A DNA stretch of 64,000 nucleotides from Stakelama portus (lineage in GTDB: Bacteria; Pseudomonadota; Alphaproteobacteria; Sphingomonadales; Sphingomonadaceae). Each line of letters starts with the position of its first letter. Within the stretch, counting starts at the first letter, position 1. Positions 8,535 to 17,547 of the stretch are shown here, one piece after another. A model generated the notes under the pieces. It searched no databases and was not told the DNA's origin. It worked only from the letters and a program-made list of their open reading frames with translations. Where the stretch lies: contig NZ_QFZL01000004.1 in the NCBI RefSeq assembly GCF_003171655.1, positions 1 through 64,000 of the forward strand, given 5' to 3'. The position numbers and the translations under genes were made by a program.

Positions 8535-11500
8535 TCACTCCGCCGGGTGCGGTTCGTCGCCGCCCGGCTTGCCTGGATCATATCCGATACGCCCGCCCTG
8601 GCGCTGCTGCTCGATCTTGTCGGCGGCATTGTCGCCCGGACGATAGGTGAGCAGGCGCCGCGACAATTTCGGGCCGAGCCAGTTTTCGACACCCACCGCC
8701 AGGCTGAACGCCGCCGGGACGATGACGAGCGTCAGCACCGTCGAAAGGATCAGGCCGCCGATCACGACCACGCCCATCGGCGCGCGCCAGGAGGAGTCAC
8801 CCGAAAGCGACAGCGCCGTCGGCACCATGCCCGCGACCATCGCGACCGTGGTCATCACGATCGGCTGGGCGCGCTTGTGTCCGGCGTCCATCAGCGCGCT
8901 GAACTTGTCGACGCCCTTCGCCATTTCCTCGAGCGCGAAGTCGATCAGCAGGATCGAGTTCTTCGCGACGATGCCGAACAGCATCAGGATGCCGATGAAA
9001 ACGGGCAGCGAGAGCGGATAGCCGAGCGCCATCAGCGCGAGCAGCCCGCCCAGCGGCGCGAGCAGCAGCGATCCCATGTTGACCAGCGGCGCGATGAAGC
9101 GGCGATAGAGCAGCACCAGCACCGCGAAGACCAGGAAGATGCCCGAGCCCAGCGCGACGAAGAAGTTCTGGAGCATCTCCGCCTGCCATTTGGCCTGACC
9201 CACGGTCACTTCGTTCACGCCGACCGGCAGATCTTTCATCACCGGCAGTTCGTGGATCTTCTTCATCGCCTCGCCCGAAACATAGGCCTTGCCGGTTTCG
9301 GGGTCGGTGGCGAGGTCGGCGCCGACGACGATGCGCCGCTGCAGGTTGAGGCGCTGAATGCGCGTCGGTCCGGAACCGAAAGTGATGTCGGCGACGACGC
9401 CCAGCGGAACCGATCCGCCATTCTGAGTCGCGACCGGCAGGTTCTGGATCGTCGAAAGCCGCGCGCGCGCATCTTCCTCCAGCGCCACCCGGATCGGGAT
9501 CTGGCGATCGGACAGCGAGAATTTGGCGCTGTTCTGATCGATGTCGCCCAGCGTCGCGATGCGGATCGCGCTTGAGAGCGCAGCCGTGGTGACGCCCATA
9601 TCGGCAGCCAGATCGAGCCGCGGCCGGATGACGATTTCGGGCCGGTTGAGTTCGCCGGCGATGCGCGGCGCCACCAGTTCGGGCAGCGTTGCCATCTGAT
9701 TGACCAGCTTGATTGCCGTTTCGTTGAGCAGCTTGGGATCCTCGCCGCCCAGCGTGATCGTCAGCTCGCGTCCGCTGCCGCCCCAGCCGCCCTGGGCATT
9801 GAAGCCGACACGTGCGTCCGGAATCGTGAGCAGATCGGGCGTAACCCGGCGAGTAAACTCGCTGCTGGTTTCGGAACGGTCGTCCTTCAGCGAGACGGTA
9901 ACCCGGCCGCTGCCGACGAAGGAACGTTCATAGACGCTGGCGACATCGGGTTCCCTGGCCAGCCGCTCGGCCACGCGGCGAACGACGGCGTCGGTGTCCT
10001 CCAGCGTGGTGCCGGGGACCATTTCGATATTCGCCCGGACCTGATCCTCGTCCTGGGTCGGCTGGAACGTCATCGGCAGCGAAGCGAAACAGAAGATGGT
10101 GAGGCCGAACGCGACGCCGCTCCCGACCACGGCCGACCAGCGGTGCCGCAGCGTCCAGCGCAACACCTTCATATACATGTCGCTCAGCCAGCCTTCGCCA
10201 TGCGAGCGATGGCCCTGCGCCTTGAGGAAATAGGCCGCGATCATCGGCGTCACCAGACGCGCGACGGCAAGGCTCATCAGCACCGATGCGACGACGGTCA
10301 GGCCGAAATTCTTGAAGAACTGCCCCGAAATGCCGGGCATCAGGCCGACCGGCAGGAACACCGCGACGATCGACATGGTGGTGGCGAGCACCGCGACGCC
10401 GATTTCGTCGGCCGCGTCGATCGCCGCCTGATAGGCGGATTTGCCCATACGCATATGTCTGACGATATTCTCGATCTCCACGATCGCATCGTCGACCAGC
10501 ACGCCCGCGACCAGGCTGAGCGCCAGCAGCGTCATCTGGTTGAGCGTGAAGCCCAGCATGTCCATGAACCAGAAGGTCGGGATTGCCGAAAGCGGGATGG
10601 CGAGCGCCGAGATCAGCGTGGCGCGGAAGTCGCGCAGGAACAGGAAGACGACGATGACGGCGAGCACGGCGCCTTCGATCATCGCTTCCATCGCCGTGTG
10701 ATATTGTTCCTCGGCGTAGCGGCTCCAGTTCGACAGAAGTTCGAAATGCACGCGCGGATTATTGGCCTCGAGCTGTTTCAGCTTGGCCACCGTTTCCTGA
10801 TAGATCGCCAGATCCGACGCGCCCTTTGCGCGCTGGATGTCGAAGGAAACGACCGGCTTTCCACCAAAGCGCGCGGCGCTGCGCAATTCGCCATAGGAAT
10901 CGCGCACCGAGGCGATTTCCGAAAGCCGCACAGTACGCCCGCCGCCAAGCGAAATCTGGGTCTGGCCCAGCGTATAGGCAGTGCTGGCATTGCCGAGCAC
11001 GCGCACCGATTGTTCGAATCCGGAAATTTCCGCGCGGCCGCCCGCCGCGTTCAGGTTCACCTGACGAAGCTGCTGGTTCACCTGGCTGGCGGTAAGGCCA
11101 TAGGCCTGAAGCTTGGCCGGATCGATCTGCACCCGGATTTCACGATCGACGCCGCCATTGCGGTTGACCGCCGACATGCCGGAAATCGAAAGCAGCTCCT
11201 TCGACACCGTATTGTCGATATACCAGCTCAGTTCCTCGACGGTCATGTCGGGGGCGATGGCGGCAAAGCTGGCGATATCATTGTCGCTCGCCGAATCGAC
11301 ACGGCCGATCTGGGGTTCCAGAATCCCGTCGGGCAGGTTGCCGCGAATCTGCTGCACGGCGCTGCGCACATCCTCGACCGCGCGATCGATCGGCGTACCG
11401 ATGGCGAGCTGGACGACGGTGGTGCTGCTGCCTTCGCTGACGTTCGATGTGATCTCGTCGATGCCCTGCAGGCTGCGGACGGCCGATTCGACCTTCTGCG

Positions 11501-11699
11501 TGACCTGCGTTTCAAGCTCGCTCGGCGCCGCGCCCGGCTGTGAAATCGAAACCCAGACGACCGGGAAGTCGATGTCCGGACTGTTGTTCACGTCCATGCG
11601 CGAAAAGCTGAGCAGTCCCGCGATTGTCAGGAACAGGAACAGCACGATCGGGGGCACCGGGTTACGGATTGCCCACGCCGAGATATTGCGAAAGCTCAT
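8535..11699 (-). CDS. RND (HAE1/AcrB-type) efflux permease
   Basis: The 1054-residue protein begins MSFRNISAWAIRNPVPPIVL, a typical RND N-terminus with the first transmembrane helix. The large periplasmic loops, LVAGVLVDDAIVEIENIVRHM in the TM4 region (with the proton-relay acidic residues) and the second-half helix cluster with GIVAKNSILLIDFALEEMAKG all fit a full-length proton-driven exporter. It would pair with the adaptor encoded 29 bases upstream. No outer-membrane channel gene is nearby, so a TolC-like protein must come from elsewhere. Substrate cannot be deduced. The last 25 or so residues (RRLLTYRPGDNAADKIEQQR) are a charged cytoplasmic tail. Confidence 0.95.
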   Translation of the reverse strand: MSFRNISAWAIRNPVPPIVLFLFLTIAGLLSFSRMDVNNSPDIDFPVVWVSISQPGAAPSELETQVTQKVESAVRSLQGIDEITSNVSEGSSTTVVQLAIGTPIDRAVEDVRSAVQQIRGNLPDGILEPQIGRVDSASDNDIASFAAIAPDMTVEELSWYIDNTVSKELLSISGMSAVNRNGGVDREIRVQIDPAKLQAYGLTASQVNQQLRQVNLNAAGGRAEISGFEQSVRVLGNASTAYTLGQTQISLGGGRTVRLSEIASVRDSYGELRSAARFGGKPVVSFDIQRAKGASDLAIYQETVAKLKQLEANNPRVHFELLSNWSRYAEEQYHTAMEAMIEGAVLAVIVVFLFLRDFRATLISALAIPLSAIPTFWFMDMLGFTLNQMTLLALSLVAGVLVDDAIVEIENIVRHMRMGKSAYQAAIDAADEIGVAVLATTMSIVAVFLPVGLMPGISGQFFKNFGLTVVASVLMSLAVARLVTPMIAAYFLKAQGHRSHGEGWLSDMYMKVLRWTLRHRWSAVVGSGVAFGLTIFCFASLPMTFQPTQDEDQVRANIEMVPGTTLEDTDAVVRRVAERLAREPDVASVYERSFVGSGRVTVSLKDDRSETSSEFTRRVTPDLLTIPDARVGFNAQGGWGGSGRELTITLGGEDPKLLNETAIKLVNQMATLPELVAPRIAGELNRPEIVIRPRLDLAADMGVTTAALSSAIRIATLGDIDQNSAKFSLSDRQIPIRVALEEDARARLSTIQNLPVATQNGGSVPLGVVADITFGSGPTRIQRLNLQRRIVVGADLATDPETGKAYVSGEAMKKIHELPVMKDLPVGVNEVTVGQAKWQAEMLQNFFVALGSGIFLVFAVLVLLYRRFIAPLVNMGSLLLAPLGGLLALMALGYPLSLPVFIGILMLFGIVAKNSILLIDFALEEMAKGVDKFSALMDAGHKRAQPIVMTTVAMVAGMVPTALSLSGDSSWRAPMGVVVIGGLILSTVLTLVIVPAAFSLAVGVENWLGPKLSRRLLTYRPGDNAADKIEQQRQGGRIGYDPGKPGGDEPHPAE

Positions 11700-11728
11700 G
11701 GCATTGTCCCTGCGGAATTAACTCTGAA

Positions 11729-12922
11729 TTACAGCTTCTTGAGCTCGGGCTTCACTTTCTGGCCCTCGTTCAGGAAGGCGCCGGCGGTCAGCACCACGCG
11801 CTCGGTTCCGTTCAGTCCCTCGACAATCGCGACGCCGGCGTCGGAAACCTCGCCGGTACGCACCGGGCGACGGACCGCTTCGTCCTTGTCGTTGAGAATA
11901 TACACGAAGTTACCCCGTGCGTCGCTCTGGATCGCCGATTGCGGCAGCAACGGCGCGTCCGAAGCGCCGGCGATGATGCGGGCGCTGGCGAAACCGCCGG
12001 GGCGCAGCGCGGGATCATAGGACAGCGAGATGCGGGCGATGCCCTGGCGCGTCTGCGGATCGATGACCGGCGAGACCTGCCACACTTCGCCGTGGAAGGT
12101 GTGATCAGTGCCCACCGGCGTGACTTCCGCCGGAACGCCGACATGCAGCCGCTGAAGATCGCCTTCGGAAAGCTGCGCACGCAGTTCCATCTGGCCGCCC
12201 TTTGCGATGCGGAACAACGTGCCGCTGCCCGGGCTGACGACCTGGCCGGGCTCGACGCTGCGGGTAAGGATAAGGCCGGCTTCGGGCGCGCGAATGTCGA
12301 GACGGCGATTGCGTGCCTGTGCTTCGGCAAGCTGCGCCTCGGCAACGCGCACGCGCGCCGCCGCCGAATCGCGCGTGGCGGTCTTGCGTTCGACATCGGC
12401 CGCCGAAACGAAACCGCGACTGACAAGCTGCTGCGCGCGATCGAGTTCGGATTGCGCGATATCGGCGTCGGCGCGCGCCACGCGCACCTGTGCGGCGAGC
12501 GACTGGACGGTTTCGCTCTGCACCGAACGGTCGATCGTTGCGAGCACCTGCCCTGCGCGGACCCAGGCGCCCGGTTCGACCAGCACGCGAGTCACCATCC
12601 CGCCTTCGCCGACGACGCCGACCGGCATTTCGCGGCGCGCGGCCAGCGAACCGGTGGCCGAAATGGCGCGCTGGATCGATCGCCGTCCGGGAACCGCGAC
12701 GGTGACCGTCGGAATCTGGCTGTCGGCCTGCGATTCGGACGCCGCGGCCTTTTCTCCCGTCGCCGCTTCCTTGTTGCCGCCGGAAAGCATCAGCGCCACG
12801 GCAACGATCGCGATCAGCGCAACGATACCCCCGATAATCCACCACCGCCGCCTGCTGCGGCGTTCTTCGCCGGGGAGCGCCATTCGATTGTCGTCACCGA
12901 ACATCTGTGCCTCGTAATTCAT
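11729..12922 (-). CDS. RND efflux periplasmic adaptor subunit
   Basis: The 397-residue membrane fusion protein starts MNYEAQMFGDDNRMALPG at 12922; a TTG at 12937 is an alternative. One membrane anchor (WWIIGGIVALIAIVAVALML) is followed by an Ala/Glu/Ser-rich linker, the lipoyl half-motifs (GVVGEGGMVTRVLVEPGAWV and the matching DIRAPEAGLILTRSVEPGQVV), a coiled-coil hairpin between them, and a beta-barrel with membrane-proximal domain. It bridges the RND permease to an outer-membrane channel. The two genes form a leftward operon with adaptor first. Confidence 0.93.
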   Translation of the reverse strand: MNYEAQMFGDDNRMALPGEERRSRRRWWIIGGIVALIAIVAVALMLSGGNKEAATGEKAAASESQADSQIPTVTVAVPGRRSIQRAISATGSLAARREMPVGVVGEGGMVTRVLVEPGAWVRAGQVLATIDRSVQSETVQSLAAQVRVARADADIAQSELDRAQQLVSRGFVSAADVERKTATRDSAAARVRVAEAQLAEAQARNRRLDIRAPEAGLILTRSVEPGQVVSPGSGTLFRIAKGGQMELRAQLSEGDLQRLHVGVPAEVTPVGTDHTFHGEVWQVSPVIDPQTRQGIARISLSYDPALRPGGFASARIIAGASDAPLLPQSAIQSDARGNFVYILNDKDEAVRRPVRTGEVSDAGVAIVEGLNGTERVVLTAGAFLNEGQKVKPELKKL

Positions 12923-13154
12923 GCGTGCATATCTCAAGCGTGCCGGCGGCTGCCGGAGACAGGATATCTGCTGTGTTAGATGAATAAGTCACCGACCGCA
13001 ATGGTCGTTTTTCTAGCAGCGGCGCAATGCCGATAAACCGATGGTTTCGCAAGATACCGGATCGTTGCCGTCAAGAAACGGGTTGCAACTGCCGCGGCAT
13101 CGCGCAACGCTTGCGAAAGGCTCTGCAACACGGGGCCGCAATCGGGAGGAAGAT

Positions 13155-13415
13155 ATGGAACGCGGTTGGTTTGGCTGGCTTCTGATCGGTCTGGTCGCCG
13201 GTGTCCTCGGCAAGATCATCATGCCCGGCAAGGATCCGGGCGGCATTATCGTCACGATCCTGATCGGTATCGCCGGAGCCCTGCTCGCAGGATTCGTCGC
13301 CCAGTCGATGGGCTATGCACTCGAAGGCGGCTTTGAAAGCTATGCGGCTGCGGTGGCCGGCTCGGTCGTGCTGCTTGCGCTGTATCGCATCGTGATGGTG
13401 CGCCGCGTGCGCTGA
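13155..13415 (+). CDS. GlsB/YeaQ/YmgE family small stress membrane protein
   Basis: An 86-residue protein with three hydrophobic segments: MERGWFGWLLIGLVAGVLGK, then GGIIVTILIGIAGALLAGF, then AAAVAGSVVLLALYRIVMV. The glycine-rich spacing matches the transglycosylase-associated (GlsB/YeaQ) family. The start at 13155 is set by GGGAGGAAG 5 to 8 bases upstream. It stands alone between the divergent efflux adaptor and a strong terminator. A second paralogue lies at 14312-14575. Confidence 0.88.
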   Translation: MERGWFGWLLIGLVAGVLGKIIMPGKDPGGIIVTILIGIAGALLAGFVAQSMGYALEGGFESYAAAVAGSVVLLALYRIVMVRRVR

Positions 13416-13456
13416 CCGGAATTTCGTTCATCGGGCGTGCAAGCCCGAAACCCTAA

Positions 13457-13498
13457 AGCCCCGTGCGTGGTTTACCCAGACCCTGCACGGGGCTTTTT
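13457..13498 (+). terminator. Intrinsic terminator after the first GlsB gene
   Basis: AGCCCCGTGC at 13457-13466 pairs perfectly with GCACGGGGCT at 13485-13494, an 18-base loop, and is followed by TTTT. It sits directly before the ribosome site of the SIMPL gene, which therefore needs its own promoter or read-through. Confidence 0.85.
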
Positions 13499-13516
13499 CA
13501 TTTCCAGGAGAGAATA

Positions 13517-14248
13517 ATGCGAACGATCATGGCTTCACTGGCGCTGGGCGCTGCAGCCGTCGCAATCGGCGCGGCGCCGGCGCGCGCGCAGGAAATGCAC
13601 CATCCCATGGCGATGGGCGAACCTATGCAGGGCACGATACTCACGGTCGTGTCCGAAGGGCGGACGACGCGCACGCCCGACATCGCGACGATCAGCGCGG
13701 GAGTCGTCACACAGGCGCCGACGGCTGCCGAAGCAATGAGCCAGAACAGCGCGCAGATGGGCAGGGTCATCGCCGCGCTCAAACGCGCCGGCATTGCCGA
13801 TCGCGATATCCAGACCGCCGATATCAGCCTTTCGCCGCAATATCGGCACGAGGATAATCAGCCGCCGGTGATTACCGGCTATCAGGCCGCGAACAGCGTT
13901 CGCGTGCGCTTTCGCGACATTGAAAAGAGCGGCGCGATCCTCGACCTGCTGGTGGCGCAGGGTGCGAACAACATCAACGGCCCCAGCCTGACCATCGATG
14001 CGATCGATAGCGCACGCGACGAAGCGCGGGTGGATGCGATTCGCACGGCGCGGGCGCGGGCGGATCTCTATGCCGGCGCGGCGGGCCTTAGCGTCGACCG
14101 CATCCTTTCGATCAGCGAAGGCGAAGCGCCGGGCAGTGGCCCGATGCCGGTTGCCTATATGTCGCGGATGGAATCGGCGGATACGCAAGTCATGCCGGGC
14201 GAACAGGACGTCACCATGACCGTGACGGTCCGCTTCCTGCTCAAGTGA
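13517..14248 (+). CDS. SIMPL domain-containing protein (DUF541)
   Basis: A 243-residue exported protein. The start MRTIMASLALGAAAVAIGAA is preceded by AGGAG at 13506-13510. After the signal peptide (ARAQ cleavage) comes a SIMPL domain: LTVVSEGRTTRTPDIATISA at its beginning, GYQAANSVRVRFRDIEKSG in the middle, and the C-terminal EQDVTMTVTVRFLLK. The family is periplasmic or membrane-linked, related to BP26/OMP28; proposed roles are in envelope stress, and the exact function is unknown. Confidence 0.88.
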   Translation: MRTIMASLALGAAAVAIGAAPARAQEMHHPMAMGEPMQGTILTVVSEGRTTRTPDIATISAGVVTQAPTAAEAMSQNSAQMGRVIAALKRAGIADRDIQTADISLSPQYRHEDNQPPVITGYQAANSVRVRFRDIEKSGAILDLLVAQGANNINGPSLTIDAIDSARDEARVDAIRTARARADLYAGAAGLSVDRILSISEGEAPGSGPMPVAYMSRMESADTQVMPGEQDVTMTVTVRFLLK

Positions 14249-14250
14249 CG

Positions 14251-14284
14251 AAAAAAGGGGCCGCGAAACTCGCGGCCCCTTTTC
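14251..14284. terminator. Bidirectional terminator between the SIMPL gene and the second GlsB gene
   Basis: GGGGCCGCGA at 14257-14266 and TCGCGGCCCC at 14270-14279 form a perfect 10-bp stem with an AAC loop. It is flanked by AAAAAA on the left and TTTT on the right, so it can end transcription from both convergent genes. Confidence 0.92.
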
Positions 14285-14311
14285 AAGCGGGCATTGATTG
14301 CCGGTGCAGGA

Positions 14312-14575
14312 TCAGCGCAGCGCGCCGCGACGCACCAGATTGACGATTGCCAGCAACAAAATGGCTCCGACCAGCGACACCAGGAACGTGGTGATGGTGA
14401 TCGCACCGTCATTGATGCTGCCGCCGAACAGCCAGCCGCCGATAAAGGCGCCGACGATTCCGACGATGATGTTGAGGAAGATGCCCTGCTGAGCATCGGT
14501 TCGCATTACGATCGAGGCAAGCCAGCCGACAACACCGCCAACGACGAGCCAAACGAGAAGTCCAACAAGATCCAT
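14312..14575 (-). CDS. GlsB/YeaQ/YmgE family small stress membrane protein (second copy)
   Basis: An 87-residue protein: MDLVGLLVWLVVGGVVGWLA, then IFLNIIVGIVGAFIGGWLFG, then a third segment VSLVGAILLLAIVNLV and a basic tail RRGALR. The QQGIFLNIIVGIVGA stretch is the family signature. It differs clearly from the copy at 13155-13415, so these are paralogues rather than a recent duplication. Its 3' end shares the bidirectional terminator with the SIMPL gene. Confidence 0.9.
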   Translation of the reverse strand: MDLVGLLVWLVVGGVVGWLASIVMRTDAQQGIFLNIIVGIVGAFIGGWLFGGSINDGAITITTFLVSLVGAILLLAIVNLVRRGALR

Positions 14576-14619
14576 GTCTTAGTCCCTCCGTTTATGCCCG
14601 GCTGGTTCCGGGCTACCTT

Positions 14620-14638
14620 GCCCGGGGTCGTCCCGGGC
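14620..14638. other. GC-rich hairpin upstream of the second GlsB gene
   Basis: GCCCGGG, a 5-base loop, CCCGGGC, lying in a stretch where the word CCGGGCTAC is repeated (14608-14616 and 14633-14641). The 200-base gap between this GlsB gene and sciP (14576-14774) also holds GGTTCCCG paired with CGGGAACC. No T-run is present. I cannot assign a function. Confidence 0.4.
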
Positions 14639-14774
14639 TACGGAGGCTAAGACTCGCGACCAGGCCCCTTGGTTCCCGGCCCCGAAACGAACGGGCGCGG
14701 CGGGAACCGGGGCGTGTCAGGCGAAAAGGACGCATAACCGGGCTTTTCCGGTGCGATTCTGTTTGTGCTTTCCG

Positions 14775-15074
14775 TCAGAATTTCTGCTGACGTTCGTACA
14801 GCGAGCGATAATGCTGAATACGCGTGACGCGCAGCCCGGGCATGCCCGACCGATCGATCGCGCGTTGCCAGCCGGCGAATTCCTCGACGGTCAGGCCATA
14901 GCGATCACAGGCTTCGTCCACGGTCAGCAACCCGCCATTGACCGCTGCGACGACTTCCGCCTTGCGCCGGACGACCCAGCGGGTCGTGCTGGGCGGAGGC
15001 AGCGTATCCAGAGTCAGCGGCTCGCCGAGCGGACCAATGACCTTTGCGGGACGGATCTTCTGATTCTCAATCAT
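14775..15074 (-). CDS. sciP: SciP-type CtrA inhibitor (DUF1153)
   Basis: The 99-residue protein carries the nearly invariant DUF1153 sequence: VIGPLGEPLTLDTLPPP, then RWVVRRKAEVVAAVNGGLL and DEACDRYGLTVEEFAGWQ, a helix-turn-helix of the Trp-repressor-like type. In Caulobacter SciP binds CtrA and blocks its recruitment of RNA polymerase, timing cell-cycle transcription. Length and start agree with family members. Two GANTC methylation sites (GATTC at 15062-15066 and 15140-15144) fall around its start, compatible with CcrM-linked cell-cycle control; that link is inference. Confidence 0.93.
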   Translation of the reverse strand: MIENQKIRPAKVIGPLGEPLTLDTLPPPSTTRWVVRRKAEVVAAVNGGLLTVDEACDRYGLTVEEFAGWQRAIDRSGMPGLRVTRIQHYRSLYERQQKF

Positions 15075-15178
15075 TCACCAACCTCGATCGGGGCGGGGGG
15101 CCCCCTCTCTGATAACCGGAGACGACTTTAGGCACGCGTGATTCAACATTGCCTGAAACGGCAAGGTAAACAGCGTGT

Positions 15179-15460
15179 TCATTCGTGTTTCCAATCGCTT
15201 GACGCGAAACTGCGCGATGCGATGCGCGGCAGATAAGCCGCGCTCGATCGCAACAGCGCCAGCGCCGTCGGGCGATGAAAGGCACCGTGTTCGGGCGCAA
15301 GCAGGTCGACATGTGCTGCGGCCGCGGCAATCCGCGACTGGGCCGATGCCGTGGCGCTTGCTGCCTGCCGGGCCGCCACGCCGACCATCAGCACCGCCAG
15401 CTCCGTTGGCAGCGCGGTGACGGCGACGTTCCGATCCAGCCGGGCGAAACTCAGATCCAC
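15179..15460 (-). CDS. Hypothetical protein, 93 residues
   Basis: A GTG-started frame with a strong GC bias at third codon positions, as in its neighbours, which argues that it is coding. The product is Ala-rich and mostly helical (TELAVLMVGVAARQAASATA, HVDLLAPEHGAFHRPTALAL) with no membrane segment or known motif. No convincing ribosome site precedes the GTG, so the true start may be an internal ATG. It lies upstream of sciP in the same direction with about 105 bases between. An overlapping frame at 15075-15470 looks like a shadow. Confidence 0.45.
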   Translation of the reverse strand: MDLSFARLDRNVAVTALPTELAVLMVGVAARQAASATASAQSRIAAAAAHVDLLAPEHGAFHRPTALALLRSSAAYLPRIASRSFASSDWKHE

Positions 15461-15578
15461 AAATACGCATCCGTTACTACTCGTCTTGAGCAGACATCAG
15501 TAGGCGCGAGTGCTGAAGGTCCCGTAAAGACCGAAGAAATTTTGCATCCCGGCATGCGAGACCCTATGTGCCGCGCCG

Positions 15579-16688
15579 ATGAATGCCGTCGATTTCCAGC
15601 TTTCGGGGCCGCTTTCGGGGCGGCGTATCGTCGTCGCCATGTCGGGCGGCGTCGATTCGTCGGTCGTGGCCGCGCTTGCCGCGCGCACCGGCGCAGAGAC
15701 GATCGGCGTCACGCTGCAGCTATATGATCATGGCGAAGCGGTGGGGCGCGCGGGCAGTTGCTGTGCGGGGCGTGACATTCGCGATGCGCGTGCCGTGTGC
15801 GACCGGCTGGGCATCGCCCATTATGTGTTCGACCATGAAAGCCGCTTTCGCGAATCGGTGATCGACGATTTTGCCGACGAATATCTCGCCGGTCGCACGC
15901 CGATTCCGTGCGTGAAGTGCAATATGGGCGTGAAGTTCACCGATTTGTTCGCGCTCGCCCGCGATCTGGGCGCCGATTGCCTTGCCACCGGTCATTATGT
16001 CCGCCGGGTCGAAGGGCCGGCGGGCGCCGAACTGCATCGCGCGGCCGATCCGGCGCGCGACCAGAGCTATTTCCTGTTCGCGACGACGCAGGACCAGCTC
16101 GATTTCCTTCGCTTCCCGCTGGGCGGCATGCCCAAGCCGCGCGTGCGCGAGCTTGCCGCCGAAATCGGCCTTGGCGTGGCGGGCAAGCCCGACAGCCAGG
16201 ACATCTGCTTCGTTCCCGATGGCGACTATGCTTCGCTGGTGAAGAAACTGCGGCCCGAGGCCGAAACCGACGGCGATATCGTTGACGAGGCCGGCAACAA
16301 GCTGGGCGAGCATAAGGGGCTGATCCATTTCACTGTCGGTCAGCGGCGCGGACTGGAAATCGGCGGACAGGCCGAGCCGCTCTATGTCGTCCGGCTCGAT
16401 GCCGCCGCGAAGCGCGTGGTGGTCGGGCCCAAGGCATCGCTGGCGGTGCAGGCGGCGCGGATCGAGGGGCTCAACTGGATCGGCGGCGATCATCGCGGGC
16501 CGCTGCTCGCCAAGGTGCGGTCGATGGCAAAGCCGGTTCCCGCGCGGCTCGAGGGCGACCGGGTGGTGTTCGACGCTCCCGAATATGGCGTCGCGCCGGG
16601 ACAGGCCGCAGTGCTCTATGCCGGCGATCGCGTGCTGGGCGGCGGGTGGATTCGCGAAACCGAAGCGGCGCAGTCAGTCGCTGCCTGA
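15579..16688 (+). CDS. mnmA: tRNA 2-thiouridine(34) synthase MnmA
   Basis: A 369-residue enzyme that activates U34 of Lys, Glu and Gln tRNAs with ATP and transfers sulfur. The PP-loop SGGVDSS is at residues 22-28. The two catalytic cysteines are visible as C114 in [10 protein letters not shown] and C210 in SQDICFV. Further family sequences are [20 protein letters not shown] and [14 protein letters not shown]. Length is normal. It stands alone, convergent with pdxH. Confidence 0.96.
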   Translation: MNAVDFQLSGPLSGRRIVVAMSGGVDSSVVAALAARTGAETIGVTLQLYDHGEAVGRAGSCCAGRDIRDARAVCDRLGIAHYVFDHESRFRESVIDDFADEYLAGRTPIPCVKCNMGVKFTDLFALARDLGADCLATGHYVRRVEGPAGAELHRAADPARDQSYFLFATTQDQLDFLRFPLGGMPKPRVRELAAEIGLGVAGKPDSQDICFVPDGDYASLVKKLRPEAETDGDIVDEAGNKLGEHKGLIHFTVGQRRGLEIGGQAEPLYVVRLDAAAKRVVVGPKASLAVQAARIEGLNWIGGDHRGPLLAKVRSMAKPVPARLEGDRVVFDAPEYGVAPGQAAVLYAGDRVLGGGWIRETEAAQSVAA

Positions 16689-16767
16689 CTTCAGTCGGTG
16701 CGCGGAAAGCCGCCTGCGCTCACCGTGACGTAACTGCCCTCAGGATCGCCCGTGGATCGCCGCCGAG

Positions 16768-16863
16768 TCAGGATGCGAGCGGCATGACGGCGGCGCGATT
16801 GCCGGTGAACGGGCGATCGGCAAAGGCGTCGATCCGAACGCATGTCAGCTTTCCGGCCTGCTG
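16768..16863 (-). pseudogene. phzF-like N-terminal remnant
   Basis: Directly after the pdxH stop, in the same direction, the minus strand reads GKLTCVRIDAFADRPFTGNR and AAVMPLAS before a stop at 16768-16770. The IDAFADRPFTGN motif is the highly conserved beginning of PhzF-family isomerases (about 260-300 residues). The rest of the family is missing and there is no ATG start, so this is a decayed end of a gene that once followed pdxH. A further open stretch ending at 16691 (ending SYVTVSAGGFPRTD) may be another relic that I could not assign. Confidence 0.6.
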
Positions 16864-16866
16864 ACC

Positions 16867-17457
16867 TTATGGGAAGAGCAGCGTTTCGGACCAGTTTTCG
16901 CCGCCCGGCACGGTTTCGCGGCAGAACAGGCGGCGCTCATGCAGCCGGTGGGCGCGGTCCTGCCAGAATTCGATTCGTTCGGGGATCACGCGCCATCCAC
17001 CCCAATGCGGGGGACGCGGCACATCCTGGCCTTCAAACTGTTCGGCCATCGCGTCGAATCGGCTTTCGAAGACGTCGCGGTTCGGCATTGGATGCGACTG
17101 GTCCGAAGCCCAGGCGCCAAGCTGCGAATCGCGGCCGCGCGTGGCGAAATAGGCATCGGCCTCCGCATCGCTGACTCGCTCGACCGGGCCCTCGATCCGG
17201 ATCTGTCGCCGCAGCGACTTCCAGTGGAACAGCAACGCGGCGCAGGGATTGGCGATCAGTTCGTCGCCCTTGCGGCTTTCGCCATTGGTATAAAAGACGA
17301 ATCCGTCCGGATCGTGCCCCTTGAGCAGCACCATCCGCACCGACGGCGCGCCGGAAGCATCGGCGGTGGCGAGCGCCATCGCATTGGCATCGTTGGGCTC
17401 GCTGGCCTGCGCTTCGGCAAACCATGCGTCGAACAGGGCAATCGGATCGTCCACCAT
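16867..17457 (-). CDS. pdxH: Pyridoxamine 5'-phosphate oxidase PdxH
   Basis: A 196-residue FMN enzyme that oxidises pyridoxamine/pyridoxine phosphate to pyridoxal phosphate. The start [17 protein letters not shown] at 17457 fits family length; the frame is open far upstream but that part is antisense to Ku and LigD. Conserved sequences include [20 protein letters not shown], the [17 protein letters not shown] core and the C-terminal [24 protein letters not shown], ending in LFP. It is divergent from the Ku gene with about 90 bases between. Confidence 0.96.
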   Translation of the reverse strand: MVDDPIALFDAWFAEAQASEPNDANAMALATADASGAPSVRMVLLKGHDPDGFVFYTNGESRKGDELIANPCAALLFHWKSLRRQIRIEGPVERVSDAEADAYFATRGRDSQLGAWASDQSHPMPNRDVFESRFDAMAEQFEGQDVPRPPHWGGWRVIPERIEFWQDRAHRLHERRLFCRETVPGGENWSETLLFP

Positions 17458-17547
17458 GGCGCGCCCAATAGTTCGCCCTCGCGCCGGTGTCGAGGAACGA
17501 GTCCGCCGCCTGCGGATTGAATCGCGATTGCAACGAAGGAGATGCAG

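Noticed and set aside
7262..8650. Long open frame opposite the DUF445 gene, Arg/Gly/Asp/His-rich
   Set aside because: Antisense shadow typical of high-GC codon use; the DUF445 reading is a recognised family.
10143..11543. 466-codon open frame opposite the RND permease
   Set aside because: Same artefact; composition dominated by His, Asp, Arg and Gly with no domain.
12993..13012. CGACC, loop GCAAT, GGTCG followed by TTTTT
   Set aside because: It looks like a small terminator, but no plus-strand gene ends before it; the stem is only 5 bp.
15075..15470. 131-codon minus-strand frame overlapping the 93-residue hypothetical gene
   Set aside because: Arg/Gly/His-rich composition and weak third-position GC bias; the overlapping frame at 15179-15460 is the better candidate.
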